Assembly (NCBI GenBank): GCA_031772625.1
Contig: CM062818.1
Span: 1,683,546,167-1,683,610,166, forward strand
DNA: 64,000 nt
From: Pinus tabuliformis
Taxonomy: Eukaryota; Streptophyta; Pinopsida; Pinales; Pinaceae
Direction of reading: 5' to 3'
In this document: positions 30,311 through 43,125 of the stretch, piece by piece
Numbering within the stretch: the first letter of the stretch is position 1
Layout of the letters: every line of letters starts with the position of its first letter
Translations under genes and position numbers: made by a program
Notes under the pieces: generated by a model
Databases searched by the model: none
The model's input: only the letters and a program-made list of their open reading frames with translations
Told to the model about the DNA's origin: nothing

Positions 30311-31800
30311 TCTTCATCCAGTTGGTGAATCTCGAGCAATCTCTGAACATCTCTGGGGATCCATGGAGTGTTTTCTATTGTTGTGGACGCCCATGGCTCT
30401 CAACATACAGCCTACATGTGCCAATGTAGCCCTTTGGAGGGTTAGGACCCCGTATAGGGAGACCAAACTCGAGATGGAGATCATTTGCAATCCTACATAA
30501 GATCCAATGCGTCCCCTAGCCTTCAAATACACCATGTCATCAAGGGAAATCGAGTAAAAGAACTTAAAAATCATGGACAACAGGTGGGGACTTCATAATG
30601 GCATGCCCTTCCATAATGGGCTTTGGCATGTGCTAATGTCCCCAAGCTCCAAATAGGGTTAACCAAGTATCTCATTAAGTGGTTTCTACTTCTAAAGGGG
30701 ATAATATGTCCAAGGTACATTCTTTAAAAGGTGGTGGCATGTGGTAAATATATAAATGGAGTAGGGAATGAAAAGGGGCAGCCCTGGGCGACATGCTAGG
30801 GTACAAGGGTAGCTAGAAAAAGGGAAGCCCACTCTTGGGTATATAATGTATAGGAGGGAGAAATCGTGGTACATGGGGTGCCGCGACCTTGATTTTTCCA
30901 TCCTTCTTTATATGCCTTTTGCCTTTTACGATTTTTTTTAATCAACTGCTCGTGGCTCAAGGGGTGAGAGCATGATGTGTGAGATATAGCAGTGGATACC
31001 CCTTTTAAGGTAGGGCGGTTCATTGCCCACCAGGGGTTGGGACAATCATGGGTTTCTAAATGATAAAGGAGGCTCATCCAGGGCTTGTAGGAACCAGGGT
31101 GATGGCCATGCTGATGGGGTAGAGCTCATGTATTGGATTTTTCCCACGTGCTAAATGTGTTTGTCCCGACCAAATTTTGCATTTTGTGGTACATTTTCTT
31201 GTTGAATGTGGCTAATTATGCTTTTGTTTTTCTTTTTAGTTGCATCAACCTCTAGGGACATCATTCCAGGCCTGGCCCAAGGTGTGGGCAAGGGGAAGGG
31301 GAAAGCCAACTCTATGTGGACCTAACGGAGGAATGTGGACCCTGGTGGTAGAAATGATGAATGGGGTTATAATGAGTGGAAAGGGGGCAATATATGTGGA
31401 TGAGAGAGCAGGACCACACAACCAAAAAATGTTTCCCATGAAGTACCATCCCTAAATCCAAAGGGTCAGTAAAAAAGATCCCACAGGACTAGAATCCAAA
31501 GTTAACATCCAAAAAGGGGTCTAGGTGACAAGAGCACATACCTAGACCATTCTTTCCTCCGATTCCCCCCATTAATCCATGCCCATAAGTGTCCATGATA
31601 AGCAAACTACAGTACTCGATTTCCAAATGACAAGGCATACCTTTAGGTTCGGGAGGTCCACCTTCAAACATACGATCGTGGCAGATGGGTGAGGGACCAC
31701 ATGCTGGCTCAGGTGGGAAAGAAGTGGGGACAACGAGCTAGTTGTTGGCTGCCGGCTGAAGATCATCTTGGAGAGAAATTTTCTTCTAGGGATATCACGC
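30311..31800. other. Stretch with weak coding traces only
   Basis: A minus-strand frame at 30314-30580 and a plus-strand frame at 31240-31455 are open and of moderate complexity, but neither has a recognisable domain or a neighbour in frame, so they are not called. No terminal repeats are seen. Confidence 0.3.
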
Positions 31801-34800
31801 ACAAAATGGTGGGTAACAGAGTCAACAGGTGTGGTGGGAAAAGGTGAAGGAGGAATGTAACAAGAGAATTTACTTGTTTATGGGTAAAAACAAAAAAGGT
31901 ATGTATGGAGGAATTTACTTGTTTGCTATTACATAAGTATATAGTCTCATTCCTATTTTAATTTTAATCCATTTATTGCTTCATCATTATATCGTGTTTG
32001 TTTGTTGAAATTTAAATGCAATACAAATTAAGAAAGGTGAATGAGCATTGGTGGATCTACTAAATATCTTTGTGTAAAGAGAGGTGGGGCACTATAGCAA
32101 AATTCGAAGCAAAGGTAGAGGGTGAGTCCACTATAGCAAAGGTAGAAGCAAAGGTAGAGGGTGAGTTATCTTTTGGTGAAAGCCTCATGTATGCTCGAAT
32201 GTGAAGTCCTCCTAGTTTAGGTACAATGCTAGTTTGCCCCCTCATGAATTTAGGGTTTATGATTGCTGGTCTTAGCATAATAAGATGTATTTTTATTTAA
32301 ACTAGATGCATCTTAGGTTATTTGGGATTTACTTATTTATTGAATGCACTACAAATGCAGGTAAAGCAAGGTGGAAGAGCAATATTGAAACTTTTGACAT
32401 GCTTTTGTGTAAATGAAACTTGGAGAAGTATAGGAGAGTGCAAAGGGAGAAGGTGAGTTCTCTTCTTGACAAAGGTTCTTCTCCTTCTTCTTTTCTGTCT
32501 TTCGTTATTGAGGAATTATAATTTTTGGTTGTTGCACAAGATCTACTTTTGCATAATATTTCCCATAATATTTCTTTTTTTTAGACTATTTTGGTTTCTA
32601 TTTGGTAAATTAAGTGGGAGACAAAGACAGGTGCTAACAACCCATGATTCCTAAGATTTTTTTATCTTTGTTTAAGATTTTGGATAAGATATTTTATTTT
32701 TGTTTTGTAATTCACGCAATATTTTGTAGTCTCTATTTAATACTTCTCTAATTTTGGTGTGCAAGGTTCCCTTGGTTGGCCATGGACAGTTTTGGAGTTG
32801 TGCAACAGAGTCTTTCTCTAGTTTGTCATTTTGTGTTTTTTTTTTTGTTATTTTTGTTGTTGGTGGTGGTGTTATTTTTTTAGTACTGTTAATTTTAATT
32901 TAATTATTGTTGGTGATGTTATTTTCTATTGATATTTTTCTTTTTTTAGTTATTTACTATTGTTTCTTTTATATCTTTACATTTGTGAGCATGGCCATGC
33001 TAATTTGTGAGCATTTTTTCTAAATTGTTGTCTTTTGATTTAGCTTTGGTTTTTTTCATATTTTTTATTTGGTTCAAAGGGAAAGAAAATTAAGGAGTAC
33101 CTTAACAACATTAGTATGGGCTTAAGGATAATGTGGAATCCATAGGTGTAATGGGCAAAAGCAAATGAGGTATGTAATACATGAATTTATGCCTTTATGG
33201 GCAAAGGCAAGAGAGGTATGCATGGGCTAATTTACACGTTTTTCTACTACATAAGTATATAGTTTCATGCATATTTTAATTTAAGTCATGTGTTGCTTTA
33301 TCATTATACCATGTGTGTTTGTTGAAATTTAGTTGCACTACAAATTGATAAAGGTGAATGAGCATTGGTGAAGCTACTGAAAATCTGTGTGAGAGACATG
33401 TGGGGCACTATAGCAAAATTAGAAGCAAAGTAGAGGGTGGCTTATCTTTTGGTGCAAGACTGTATATTCTATAGTGAAATCCTCTCAGTTTTGATACAAT
33501 GGTTCTCCATCCTCCTCACCTATTTAGGGTTTATGATTTTTGATGTTAGAATAAGATGTACTTATATTTTAGTTAAATGCATCTTATATTATTGGGGATT
33601 TACTTATTTATCTACCCTAACGTAGGTAAACGAAGATTGAGGAGCAAAAAATAGAAGCAAAGGTAGAGGGTGAGTTATATTTTGGTGCGAGACTCATGTA
33701 TGTTCTACTGTGAAGTCCTTCTAGTTCAATTCAATGGTTCTCCACACTCCTCACCAATTTAGGGGTTATGATTTTTGGTCTTAGAATAAGATGTTCTTTT
33801 ATTTAAGTGAAATGCATCTTATATTACTTGGGATTTACTTATTTATTAAATGCAATCTAAATGCAGGAACCCGAAGATTGAGGAGCAATGTTGAAACTTT
33901 TGAAATATTTTGCATAAGAGAGACTTGGAGAAGTGTAGGAGAGTGCGAAGGGGGAAGGTGAGTTCTCTTTTGGTTCTTGCATGGCTATCTTCGTGTTTCA
34001 ATACAATGGTTCTCTTCCCTCCTCTATTATTGAGGAATTATGATTTTTGGTTGTTGCACTAGATCTACTTTTGCATAATATTATGCATAGGGATTTTTAT
34101 TTTTGTCTATTTGGTACATTGAGTGGGAAATTAAGGTAGGTCCTAAAGACCCTTGATTCCACAGGCGTAGTAGGTGAAGGCGAAGGTTGAGGTTATATGT
34201 ATTGTTCCATTTATGTTTATGTAAATTCAAGGCATTTACATTATTTGATTTATTTAATTATTGATGCAACGTAATGCACGTAATGTAGCATAAAGGATAT
34301 CTAGCTAAAGTACTAAAATATCCTTGTGAGGGAGAGATTGCAATAGAGTGCAAAGGTAGCGTTGAGTTCTCTTTTGGTGCAAATATCCATATATGATCTG
34401 CTATTACCTATTTACATATATATGAGAGGTGAATTCGTTTGGTGCAAATTCGATGTGATTGGTGCAAAGTCTCCTTATTTCAATTACAATGGCTCCCCTC
34501 CCTCCTTATCTAGTTAGGGTTTATGATTTTTCATGTTTGTATAAGATGTATTTTCTTTTGCATTAGATTACTTGTAGGATTTTTTGTGTTCATATAAGAT
34601 TTCTATAGTGATAATTTGGGGTTTGTTTCATATTTGCAGTAAGATGCTTAGTGTGCATTTAATATTTCTCATAAGATTTTTTTGGCTTCTTTTTAATACT
34701 TTATTTTTTGCCATGCAGGATGTTCTTTGTTGGTCAATGGATGCTTTCTGGGTTTGCAAAGCATAGTTTTCGTCCATTGTTTCTCTCTATTTGTTTCCTT

Positions 34801-35394
34801 TTTTGTTCTTTCTCTTGTTTTATGATATTATCATTTGTATCTTTGCCATTAATGTTGTTGTTTCATTTTTAATGTCCTATCGATGTTGATATTTTACGTT
34901 TCTAAGCATGGCTAACTTGTTTAAATTTATACACTTTAGTGTAGCTAAAGGAAGTTGGAGGATTTTTAATGAAGCTTTTGAAATATCTTTGTGAGAAAGA
35001 TTGGGGGCCATTGTAGTAGAGGCAAAGGCAGATGGTGAGTTTTTGTTTGGTGTAAAACCCATGTATGTGGTGCTATGAAATTGTCGTCATATAAAATAGG
35101 AAGTTCTCCTTTAGCTATTTAGGGTTTGCGATTTTGGTCTTTGAATAAAATGCACTTAATTCTGCATAATAATTTTGGTCATTGTTAAAGATTTCTTGTA
35201 CTATTTTTTACCATCTACTTAATATTCTCATGAGAATTTGCATGTCTTAATAAGATTTCTCATAAGATTTGATCTTTTGATATTTTATGGTTTGGTTTAG
35301 TGGATGAGAGATTAATGTCAGTCCTAAAGGTCTAAGATTTCATATGTGTAGTGGGTAACGATGAAGATTGCAGTGGTATATAGGTATCTTACAA

Positions 35395-35690
35395 TATTGG
35401 GCATTCATCTAATTATAAGTGCAAAGCAATGTAGATAAAGAAACATGGAGGATCATTATCTAATTATGAGTGAAATGCAATGTAGATAAAGAAACATGGA
35501 GGATTATCGTCAAATGTATTGAAAATCTATTGAAATATCTTTGTGGTCATTCATCTAATTATAAGTGCAAAGCAATGTAGATAAAGAAAAATGGAGGATC
35601 ATTGTCTAATTATAAGTGCAATGCAATGTAGATAAATAAACATGGAGGATCATCATCAAATCTATTGAAAATCTATTGAAATACCTCTAT
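35395..35690 (+). repeat. Nested tandem duplication in array 2
   Basis: A unit of about 145 bp is present twice, and each unit contains its own internal duplication of about 56 bp (TCTAATTATAAGTGCAAWGC...ATGGAGGATCAT). Confidence 0.85.
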
Positions 35691-35925
35691 GAGAGAGACA
35701 TTATAGTCTTGTGTAGAGGAAAAAGTGAAGGTGAGTTTACTTTTGGTGCAAAATCCATATATATAATTTGTTCTTTCTCATTGGAAACACTATGGTTCTT
35801 CTCCCTCGTTACTTGTTTACGGTTTATGACTTTTATTTCTTGAATAAGATGTATCTTTTGGTGCATAAGATTGTTCCTAAGATTTTTTATCTTTGTTTAA
35901 TATTTTGGAAAATATAATTCTCACA

Positions 35926-36290
35926 ATAGTTTGTGGGTATTTAATATTTTTCATAATATTTTGTGGTCTCTATTTAATACTTCTCTATTTTTTGGTGTGT
36001 AGGGTTCCCTTGGTTGGCGATGGATAGTTTTGGATTTGTGCAACAAAGTCACAATATTTTGTGTGTATTTAATAATTTTCATAACATTTTGTGGTCACTA
36101 TTTAATACTTCTCTATTTTTTGGTGTGCAGGGTTCCCTTGGTTGGCCATGGTAGTTTTGGATTGGTGCTGCAGAGTCACAATTTTGTGAGTATTTAATTT
36201 TTTTCATAACATCTTGTGGTCTCTATTTAATGCTTCTATATTTTTTGGTGTGTAGGGTTTCCTTGGTTGGCCATGGACAATCTTTGATTT
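35926..36290 (+). repeat. Three tandem type-3 units of about 120 bp
   Basis: Each holds CATAAYATYTTGTGGTC, a T-rich tract, TTTTGGTGTGYAG and GGGTTYCCTTGGTTGGC. The (C/T)AG before GGGTTCC looks like a 3' splice site, repeated three times. Confidence 0.85.
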
Positions 36291-37203
36291 GTGCAACAGA
36301 GTTTGATTCTGATTTGTCGTTTTGTGTTTTCTTTTTGTTCTTTTTTTGTTAATTTAATTTTGTTAGTACTGTTAATTTAATTTTAGTTATTGTTGGCGTT
36401 GTTTTTTGCTATTGTTTTTTTATTTATTTTTTTGGTTATTTACTATTGTGGCTTTTATATCTTTATATTTGTGAGCATGGCCATGCTAATTTGTGAGCAT
36501 TTTTTTGAATTGTTGTGTCTTTTGATTGATTTTTGTTTTTTTCATATTTTTTATTTGGTTCAATGGGAAAGAAAATTAAGGAATACCTTAACAACATATA
36601 GTGCGGGTTTAAGGATATTGTGGAGTCCATAGGTGTAATGGGAAAAGGTGAACGAGATATGTAACAGGGGAATTTACTTGTTTATGGGCAAAGGCAAGAG
36701 CGGTATGTATGGGTGAATTTACATGTTTTTCTACTACATAAGTATATGGTTTCATGCCTATTTTAATTTAAGTCATTTGTTGCTTTATCATTATATCATG
36801 ATTGTTGGTTGAAATTTAGATGCACTATAGATTGAGAAAGGTGAATGAGCATTGGTGAAGCTAATGAATATCTTTGTGTGAGAGAGACGTGGGGCACTAC
36901 AACAAAAGTGGAAGCAAAGGTAGAGGGTGAGTTATCTTTTAGTGCAAGACTGTATATTCTATAGTGAAATCCTCTCAGTTTTGATACAATGGTTCTCCAT
37001 CCTCCTCACCTATTAAGGGTTTATGATTTTTGGTGTTAGAATAAGATGTACTTGTATTTAAGTTAAATGCATCTTATATTATTGGGGATTTACTTATTTA
37101 TCTATGTTAATGTAGGTAAACAAAGGTTGGGGAGCAAAAAAGTAGAAGCAAAGGTATAGGGTGAGTTATCTTTTGGTGCGCGACTCATGTATGTTCTACT
37201 GTG

Positions 37204-38330
37204 TGTTGTTGTTCCACGACATTGGAATCTAGGTTAGGGTCTTAGAATCACTTACACTACCAATCCAAATACCACAACAAACTACTTTGCACAATGGAAT
37301 ATAAACAAGTGTAAATCAACACGTGCACAAAATAGATAATTTTTTTACAATTTTCAACAACCCAACTTCGTTATATTAACAAACTGTAATACAACTGTGA
37401 AGGGTTCTCGTACCAGGGATAATGGCCCTCATACACCCACTGATACAAGAATACAAACTAGGGATTCGTTGTTAACAACTATGACAACCAAACTGCCCTA
37501 AACAAGATACACTGGTAGTCAACTTCATGGCTTTCTTGATCATACCTTGAACATAATTGTTGGTTCTTCTGCTCCCATTATACAACTTTGCCTCTATGAA
37601 TGGTCTTGCTCCTTTAGGTAACTGAACACGACTTACAGATCTTCTTCTAGCTGATCATTCGTACATCAATGCATCAACACATAGGCTCTTCTGTTGAGTT
37701 TTTCACAACTCTGTTTGTGAACAACTCTCAACTGCTCACTACTACTCCTCGGCTCCTTTGGGACTTCTTCCCTCTAATTCCTTCTTACACTGCTCTAATG
37801 AAGATAAATTTTGGGCCGGAGGGATATCACCTATCATTGCAAGATGTCCTTCTCCAACAATGAACTTGGGCTAATGCAATTTGCTCATTTAGTTGTTTTG
37901 TCCTTCAAGGTGTCAACACTTGAACTCCAAATCCATGCCTCTCCTAACATATCTATTTGTCCTTCAGAGGATAGTACCTAGGGCCTCCTTGGGCAGCTCC
38001 TTGCTGCCCTCCAACAACCTTGAGATTGCCAACACAAATATGCCCAAATCAGACTCTATCCACTAGCAAAACAACATCAACAAAAGGAGACACACACACA
38101 TTATTTCTTACCCCTTTTGTCCTTAGCAACTGTGCAACTTTTTTAGCTCGGACATATCTGGTTGGGGTATGCGTCAACCCTAATATCTTGTTGTAACCCT
38201 CTGTGTTTACCCTCCAAAACAATCCCAAACACTTTGTTGCCTCTTCCTGTGTATGCGGCCTAGGCTGGGCTACCTTCTAGGCCTCTCGACCTCCTCCAAA
38301 TCATTAATATGAACCCGCAAAAATATGTTT
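37204..38330 (-). repeat. LTR-like sequence related to the copia LTR at 46691
   Basis: Starts TGTTGTTGTTCCACGAC and follows 46691 onwards in the same orientation. Shared blocks include CGTACCAGGGATAATGGCCC / CGTACCAAGGATCATCACCC, TGATACAAGA, AACTAGGG and ATACCTTGAACA. The far end is not clear. No PBS or internal region adjoins it, so it may be a solo LTR. Similarity is moderate. Confidence 0.45.
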
Positions 38331-41140
38331 GTTGTCACTTTATTGACTATTTGACAAACTGGACTTCATAATAAAATAAAATTAATTCCTTGCAAACCTT
38401 GATTTAAATATAGAATCTGTGACTTTTGATAAGAATAAGATTTATTAATATTTTCTTCCAAACCTTGATTTCAATATCGACCCTGTCACCATGTGTATGG
38501 TACCAACTATTGATATTTGTCGGTTATTTCCATATGCTATTTTTTTAGTGTGATTTTTTGGAAGTTTTTCTATGAGTTTTATGCCATTTTTTAGTGTGAT
38601 TTTTTGGAAGTTTTTATGATGGGTTTTCCCAGTGTAATTTATCTAAAATCTGGTAGGAATTTATTGAAATCATAAGTTTCATGTGTAACCCCTGCATATT
38701 CAAGTGCCCAAAAATTTTTTCAGGGAGCTTAATCTATATATACAGTCAAAAAACCAGTTTAAATAACACTAATCAAAATTTCACCTAAAATTTTTCTACC
38801 AAATTCCAACACCAAAAAACACACTTAAGACAACTCCTTTCCATATCTCCATTTTCATTCCATAAAACACACTTAAGACAACTCCTTTCCATATGTCCAT
38901 TTTCATTCCATACGAGTAATATCGTGTTGGTGAAGACTAAAGCAGAACTCTGTTATATTGCCGCATTGTATAAACTTTCACGTGCTCTAGATTTTTACAT
39001 GCAGCGGATACCACTGATCACTTGAAATTCGAACCTCTCAATAGGCAGATCATTCATGATAGCTCCAAGAATCTGGCACCAGAGAATTAGGTCTACAATC
39101 TACTACAGTGTCAAGCATCGTGGACCCTTAGCCCAGCATCCCTATTGGCTTCAAATCTGAACAGGGCACCGAACTAACATTGTTACAGCTTCACATATTT
39201 AATTAGAAGTAACACGCACAAATCCATTCAGTGACTGTATCTAAAAACCTCCAAGGCTTTACTTTAGACAAGTGTATTTCCTTCACAATTTTTAGGGCCT
39301 TTGAGCATACAATCAATGACAACTTTCCAATTTTAATCTAGAATAGTCCTGGAGAGAGTACTGTCTGACAACACAGAATCGTCAAGAATCAAAGCTTCAA
39401 TCTGCGGTTAGGGCATCATTATATAGTCACAGTATTTCTTGCATCTTGATTACAGTTGACCAAACTTCGAACCACAGGGGATTGGCATCTTTTCTACTTC
39501 ATCGTTGGTCATGAGCCATGGACATAAAGTAGATCCGCATGCCTAGAGGCGATTGTGTAGAGATTGTTTTGATATGATTGGAAGAACAGAGATTAACATA
39601 TCAATTTTCAAAAGTTGTTAGTGAGATGCTAACTAAAACATTTTTTGGAGAGCCAAATTTCTACTGCTCAGTTAAGGAATAATTCTCATCAACTAGGTTG
39701 GGAAACAGGGCGTTGGAAGAGGCCAAAAGAAATGTGGGAGGAAAGAGTGTGTTTTTTGTTCTTCCGGAAAAGTGGAAACATAAAAACATTTCATTTTAGA
39801 ATATGAGGCTTTCAAAAGACAACAGGGAAAGTTATGCAGATACTCTGGCAGCTAGCTCTTGGGATAATCTATTTAAAGAGAGGTTTGTCGAGAAACTAAG
39901 AGCATTTATTTTGAAGCTTCACAGAAAAAGAACAGAATACATCAAGCAGATGAAGAAACAATCTGTCTTATGGACGTTAAAAATAATTTCTTTCTTTTTT
40001 TCTTGTAATAAAACTTCATGCAGACAATTTTAGCCCAAATTCCTTTGCTGACCTGAAATAGAGTTGTATAGTAAAACCCCTTTATTTCAAAAAGAAAAAG
40101 AAAATATAACCAAAAACCCAATCAGAGAACTCCTTCCAGCCTCTCGTTTGATCTCACAATCATCTGTAGGCCAAAAATTCAAAGCTAAAGAGTACATATA
40201 AGATGATGTGGTGAGATCCCTTTTTATAGCTTTTGGAAGATGTTACGATAGGGCATCCGACTTCATGACTAAGGAGGGAAGCTATGTTCAAAATTCAAGA
40301 ACGTTGGAGGGAAACCCCTTTAGGGTTATTCGAAAATGAACTTTTATTTGGAGCTAAATGTCTTTGTGCTGTTAGTGCCAGCTTGCGTAGGAGTTGTTTA
40401 TAGAGACAGAGGAATTGCCAAGAGGCTTTGCATATTTCTCAACCTATCATATTTCTCAAACCGTGAGGCCTCTTATGGCGCTCAACAAACCACTGGAATT
40501 GGTTCAATAAGGAGAATCCAATCCAATGGCCAGGGTCTTCAAGGCATATTCAATATTCTGCTTCATCAAAAACTTCCAACAAGTGTGGAGTATGATCATT
40601 GTCCAACCACATTTTAGAACTAGGGTTAGAGTTTCCAGCCATCTTTCACTTGGAGATTTCAACTAATCTAATCTAGACATATATAAGAATAAGAGTGTTC
40701 ATCAACTAATGTTAGCATCAATAACAACACTTATTTCGACAACACTCTCTATATCCTCTCTACTTTTTTATACCATAGCTCTATGTCCTCTGTACTTTTC
40801 TTTACAATAGCTTTAACTTTCACCCAATTTCCTTCTACAGCCTCTGTTCTTATCCTTCTATTGTTTTTATGCTTCAAAATTTGTTTATTTAACAGCTCTG
40901 TTGCACTCTTCTAATGATCTTTCTGTCTTTCATGCTACCTATTTCTTCAAAATATAATCTGAAAGTTTACATTACAGGTTGAAACATCAGTTTTATATCA
41001 GTCTCAATTGTGTCTCTTCACCATTCACAAGAATCAGAACTCAAATCGCTTTAGATTATTCCCTTTGAGCTTCATTGGAATCTCTTCAAATTCATGGAGT
41101 ACAACATTAAATTAAACCATTGAAACAAAGCGCTACACGA
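38331..41140. other. Mostly unassigned, with short tandem duplications
   Basis: Three local duplications: CCAAACCTTGATTTMAATAT near 38390 and 38458; TTTTTTAGTGTGATTTTTTG near 38545 and 38590; and a 52-bp one, AACACACTTAAGACAACTCC onward, at about 38817 and 38869. From 38930 to 40620 short frames on both strands look weakly coding (for example plus-strand 39803-40033, Lys/Arg-rich) but no domain is recognised. No call is made. Confidence 0.35.
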
Positions 41141-42015
41141 AAAAAAATTGAACCGCCGAGCATTAATTTTGTAACAGGGGGGGGCTTTAGCCTTTGATTT
41201 TAGCACTTGGGGAACACATGCCCAAAGGCAAGAACCGAGTCTCAATTGAAAGGGGGGCTTAACACCATAGTTCGAAGGTTTGGGCGATTTTTCAGTTTGC
41301 AACGAGTCTGCAGGCCCAAATGCCGAAATAGCCTGAATGACACTAAAACCGAGTCTACGCCCACCGGTGTTCGAGAGTGTTTGGTGTTCAGGAGTTTTCG
41401 ACCTCTGCACTCTTGCTATGAGGCCTGGATGCCCAAATAACGAGATGGCCTGAATAGCCCGAAGTTCGAGATGGGCCCTGCGCTTGTTCGAGTGTTTGGG
41501 TGTTCCGACCGTCCGACAGTTATGCCTTTGATTTTTACCAAAAAGGCCCAAACTACTTAACTCGGGACGAGATGTGAAATTTCACATCACCTGATGAACT
41601 TATTTCCATCTGTCGACTCTATCTATCGCGGGACTGCGAGGCCACTAAAATGACGCTTCGGTGGTAAAAGGAAATTTATACGGCGTTGTCTCTCCTGAGG
41701 TTGGAAACTTCGTTAACAAAGGAATTTGTTTAACAAACATCAAGCTTATATCTCTGCCAAACTGTAAACCCTTCGGAATTTTTTGGAATTTTTAGACCGA
41801 CACATTCCACTCGAAAAATTTCTCACAAGACTATTCAATTAGGTACAGTAAATCAATGGTTTCTCTTTTGACATCAATAACAACATTTTGCCCAACACCA
41901 TGGTATAATGATATATTTACATTGGATAGATCGTTAGGTTGGGAATTTCATTTTTTAATAATTTTAGAGATGAAACCATGTGTATTAGGGATTAGATGTC
42001 TTGCCTTGAAATAAT
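41141..42015. other. Stretch with a perfect palindrome, no supported gene
   Basis: A minus-strand frame at 41072-41551 (159 codons) is open, but its composition follows repeated CGAG/GCCC-type words in the DNA and it has no domain. An 18-bp palindrome lies at 41571-41588. A G-run of eight or nine lies near 41177. Confidence 0.3.
41571..41588. repeat. Perfect 18-bp palindrome
   Basis: GATGTGAAATTTCACATC reads the same on both strands. It stands alone with no neighbouring gene. Confidence 0.9.
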
Positions 42016-43125
42016 TTGGGAGGTGTCGTCTACAAGGTACCCATCCCCATGAATTGCCCTGAAATTTGGGAGGTGTCTCCACATCACCCTATGCATTTCC
42101 CCACTCTTGCATCCCAAAAAAATGGTGGAACATTGACTCCCATCAAACATGCAATAGAGCCTCTTCATTTGTCTAATATCATTTCTCTTTGCATTTCTTA
42201 TGGTAAAATTATCTTCTTACAAACCACCCATTTGTAATCATTCTCCATTCTGAATCTTCCATCTATTGATACTCGTCCATAGTAGCTCATTTCAACTCGA
42301 TGCAAAGCCCACATATAATAAAATTAAATGGCTTACAGTTTTTAGGTTATGAAGATGCTTTTGCCTACTCCACGTGACACTGCAACTCGAATGACAATAT
42401 ATCTTCCCAATTGAAAGATTTACCATGGGTTACCACAATATGGAGCATACATATCCAATTTTCCTCAAACACCTCAGCGTTCTTGCACCCATGCAACCAA
42501 CAACACATGTATTATCAAATACTAATATACATCTATGAGGATATTTTTAGGATAGACTGCAGATGGGCGATGGAAAAACTTAACGGGCTCTTGAAACCAA
42601 GATCTGATAATGTCACTTGTGTCGAGGTCGGCCCATCTGGTGTAAAAGTCATTATTTGCATATTATTTGGGCTTAAGCATCTTGTAGTACATTGCATGTC
42701 TTCTCCATAGTAAGTGGTGACTTGACCACCACTCTCATTGCAAAGCGTAAGATAAGAGTCATCTATGTGTGTAATTATCCACTCAATCACTTCTGCACAA
42801 GGGATGACGAGGAATCTGCATGTGATACTATGCACTTTGGACCTCTTGATATTGATGTATGCGTTCACATCTTCTAAGTTCTTAGCAAAAATATCTTGCA
42901 TGAATGTGTTGTATATCTTGCTCCATGTGACCTATGTAATCTTATCAATAAAGCACTATGTAAATGCATATATTGGAATGGTTGGCTTGGTAACTTCAAC
43001 AGGTTCCTCAATGCTACTTTTGAGACTTCTTTGTAGGCCACTTTACAAGGAGGCATGGCTCCATCAGATGATGAAAAGGCGAGAATACTTGTAGCATGAA
43101 CACCTATTTGTGGCAACAAACTCAT
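42016..43125 (-). pseudogene. Unknown minus-strand coding relic
   Basis: Two overlapping minus-strand frames (42874-43125 and 42533-42901) read as protein-like sequence, for example CRFLVIPCAEVIEWIITHID and SYLTLCNESGGQVTTYYGED. Further broken text continues to about 42020 with many stops (GWVPCRRHLPNYFKARHLIP). A frame change joins the first two near 42890. The mix of aromatic and charged residues suggests a former coding region of at least 300 residues, perhaps transposon-borne. The family is not recognised. Confidence 0.4.

Larger units (their letters stand above)
31801..37203 (+). repeat. Exon-like unit array 2
   Basis: Same three unit types, same strand and same splice-like edges as array 1. 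Type-2 units end at GGTGAGTT or a variant near 32110, 32450, 33660, 33955, 34360, 35030, 35730, 36925 and 37158. Type-3 units (CTTGGTTGGCCATGG) occur near 32770, 34725, 36010, 36135 and 36260. Type-1 units occur near 33070, 34120, 35300 and 36560. Most units carry stops. It ends abruptly at 37203 where an LTR-like sequence begins. Confidence 0.7.

Noticed and set aside
30314..31455. ORFs at 30314-30580 (minus) and 31240-31455 (plus) as host exons
   Set aside because: No recognisable domain, no splice partners in frame and no repeat support.
41072..41551. 159-codon minus-strand ORF
   Set aside because: No domain, composition driven by repeated CGAG/CCCAAA words, and an equally open plus-strand frame.
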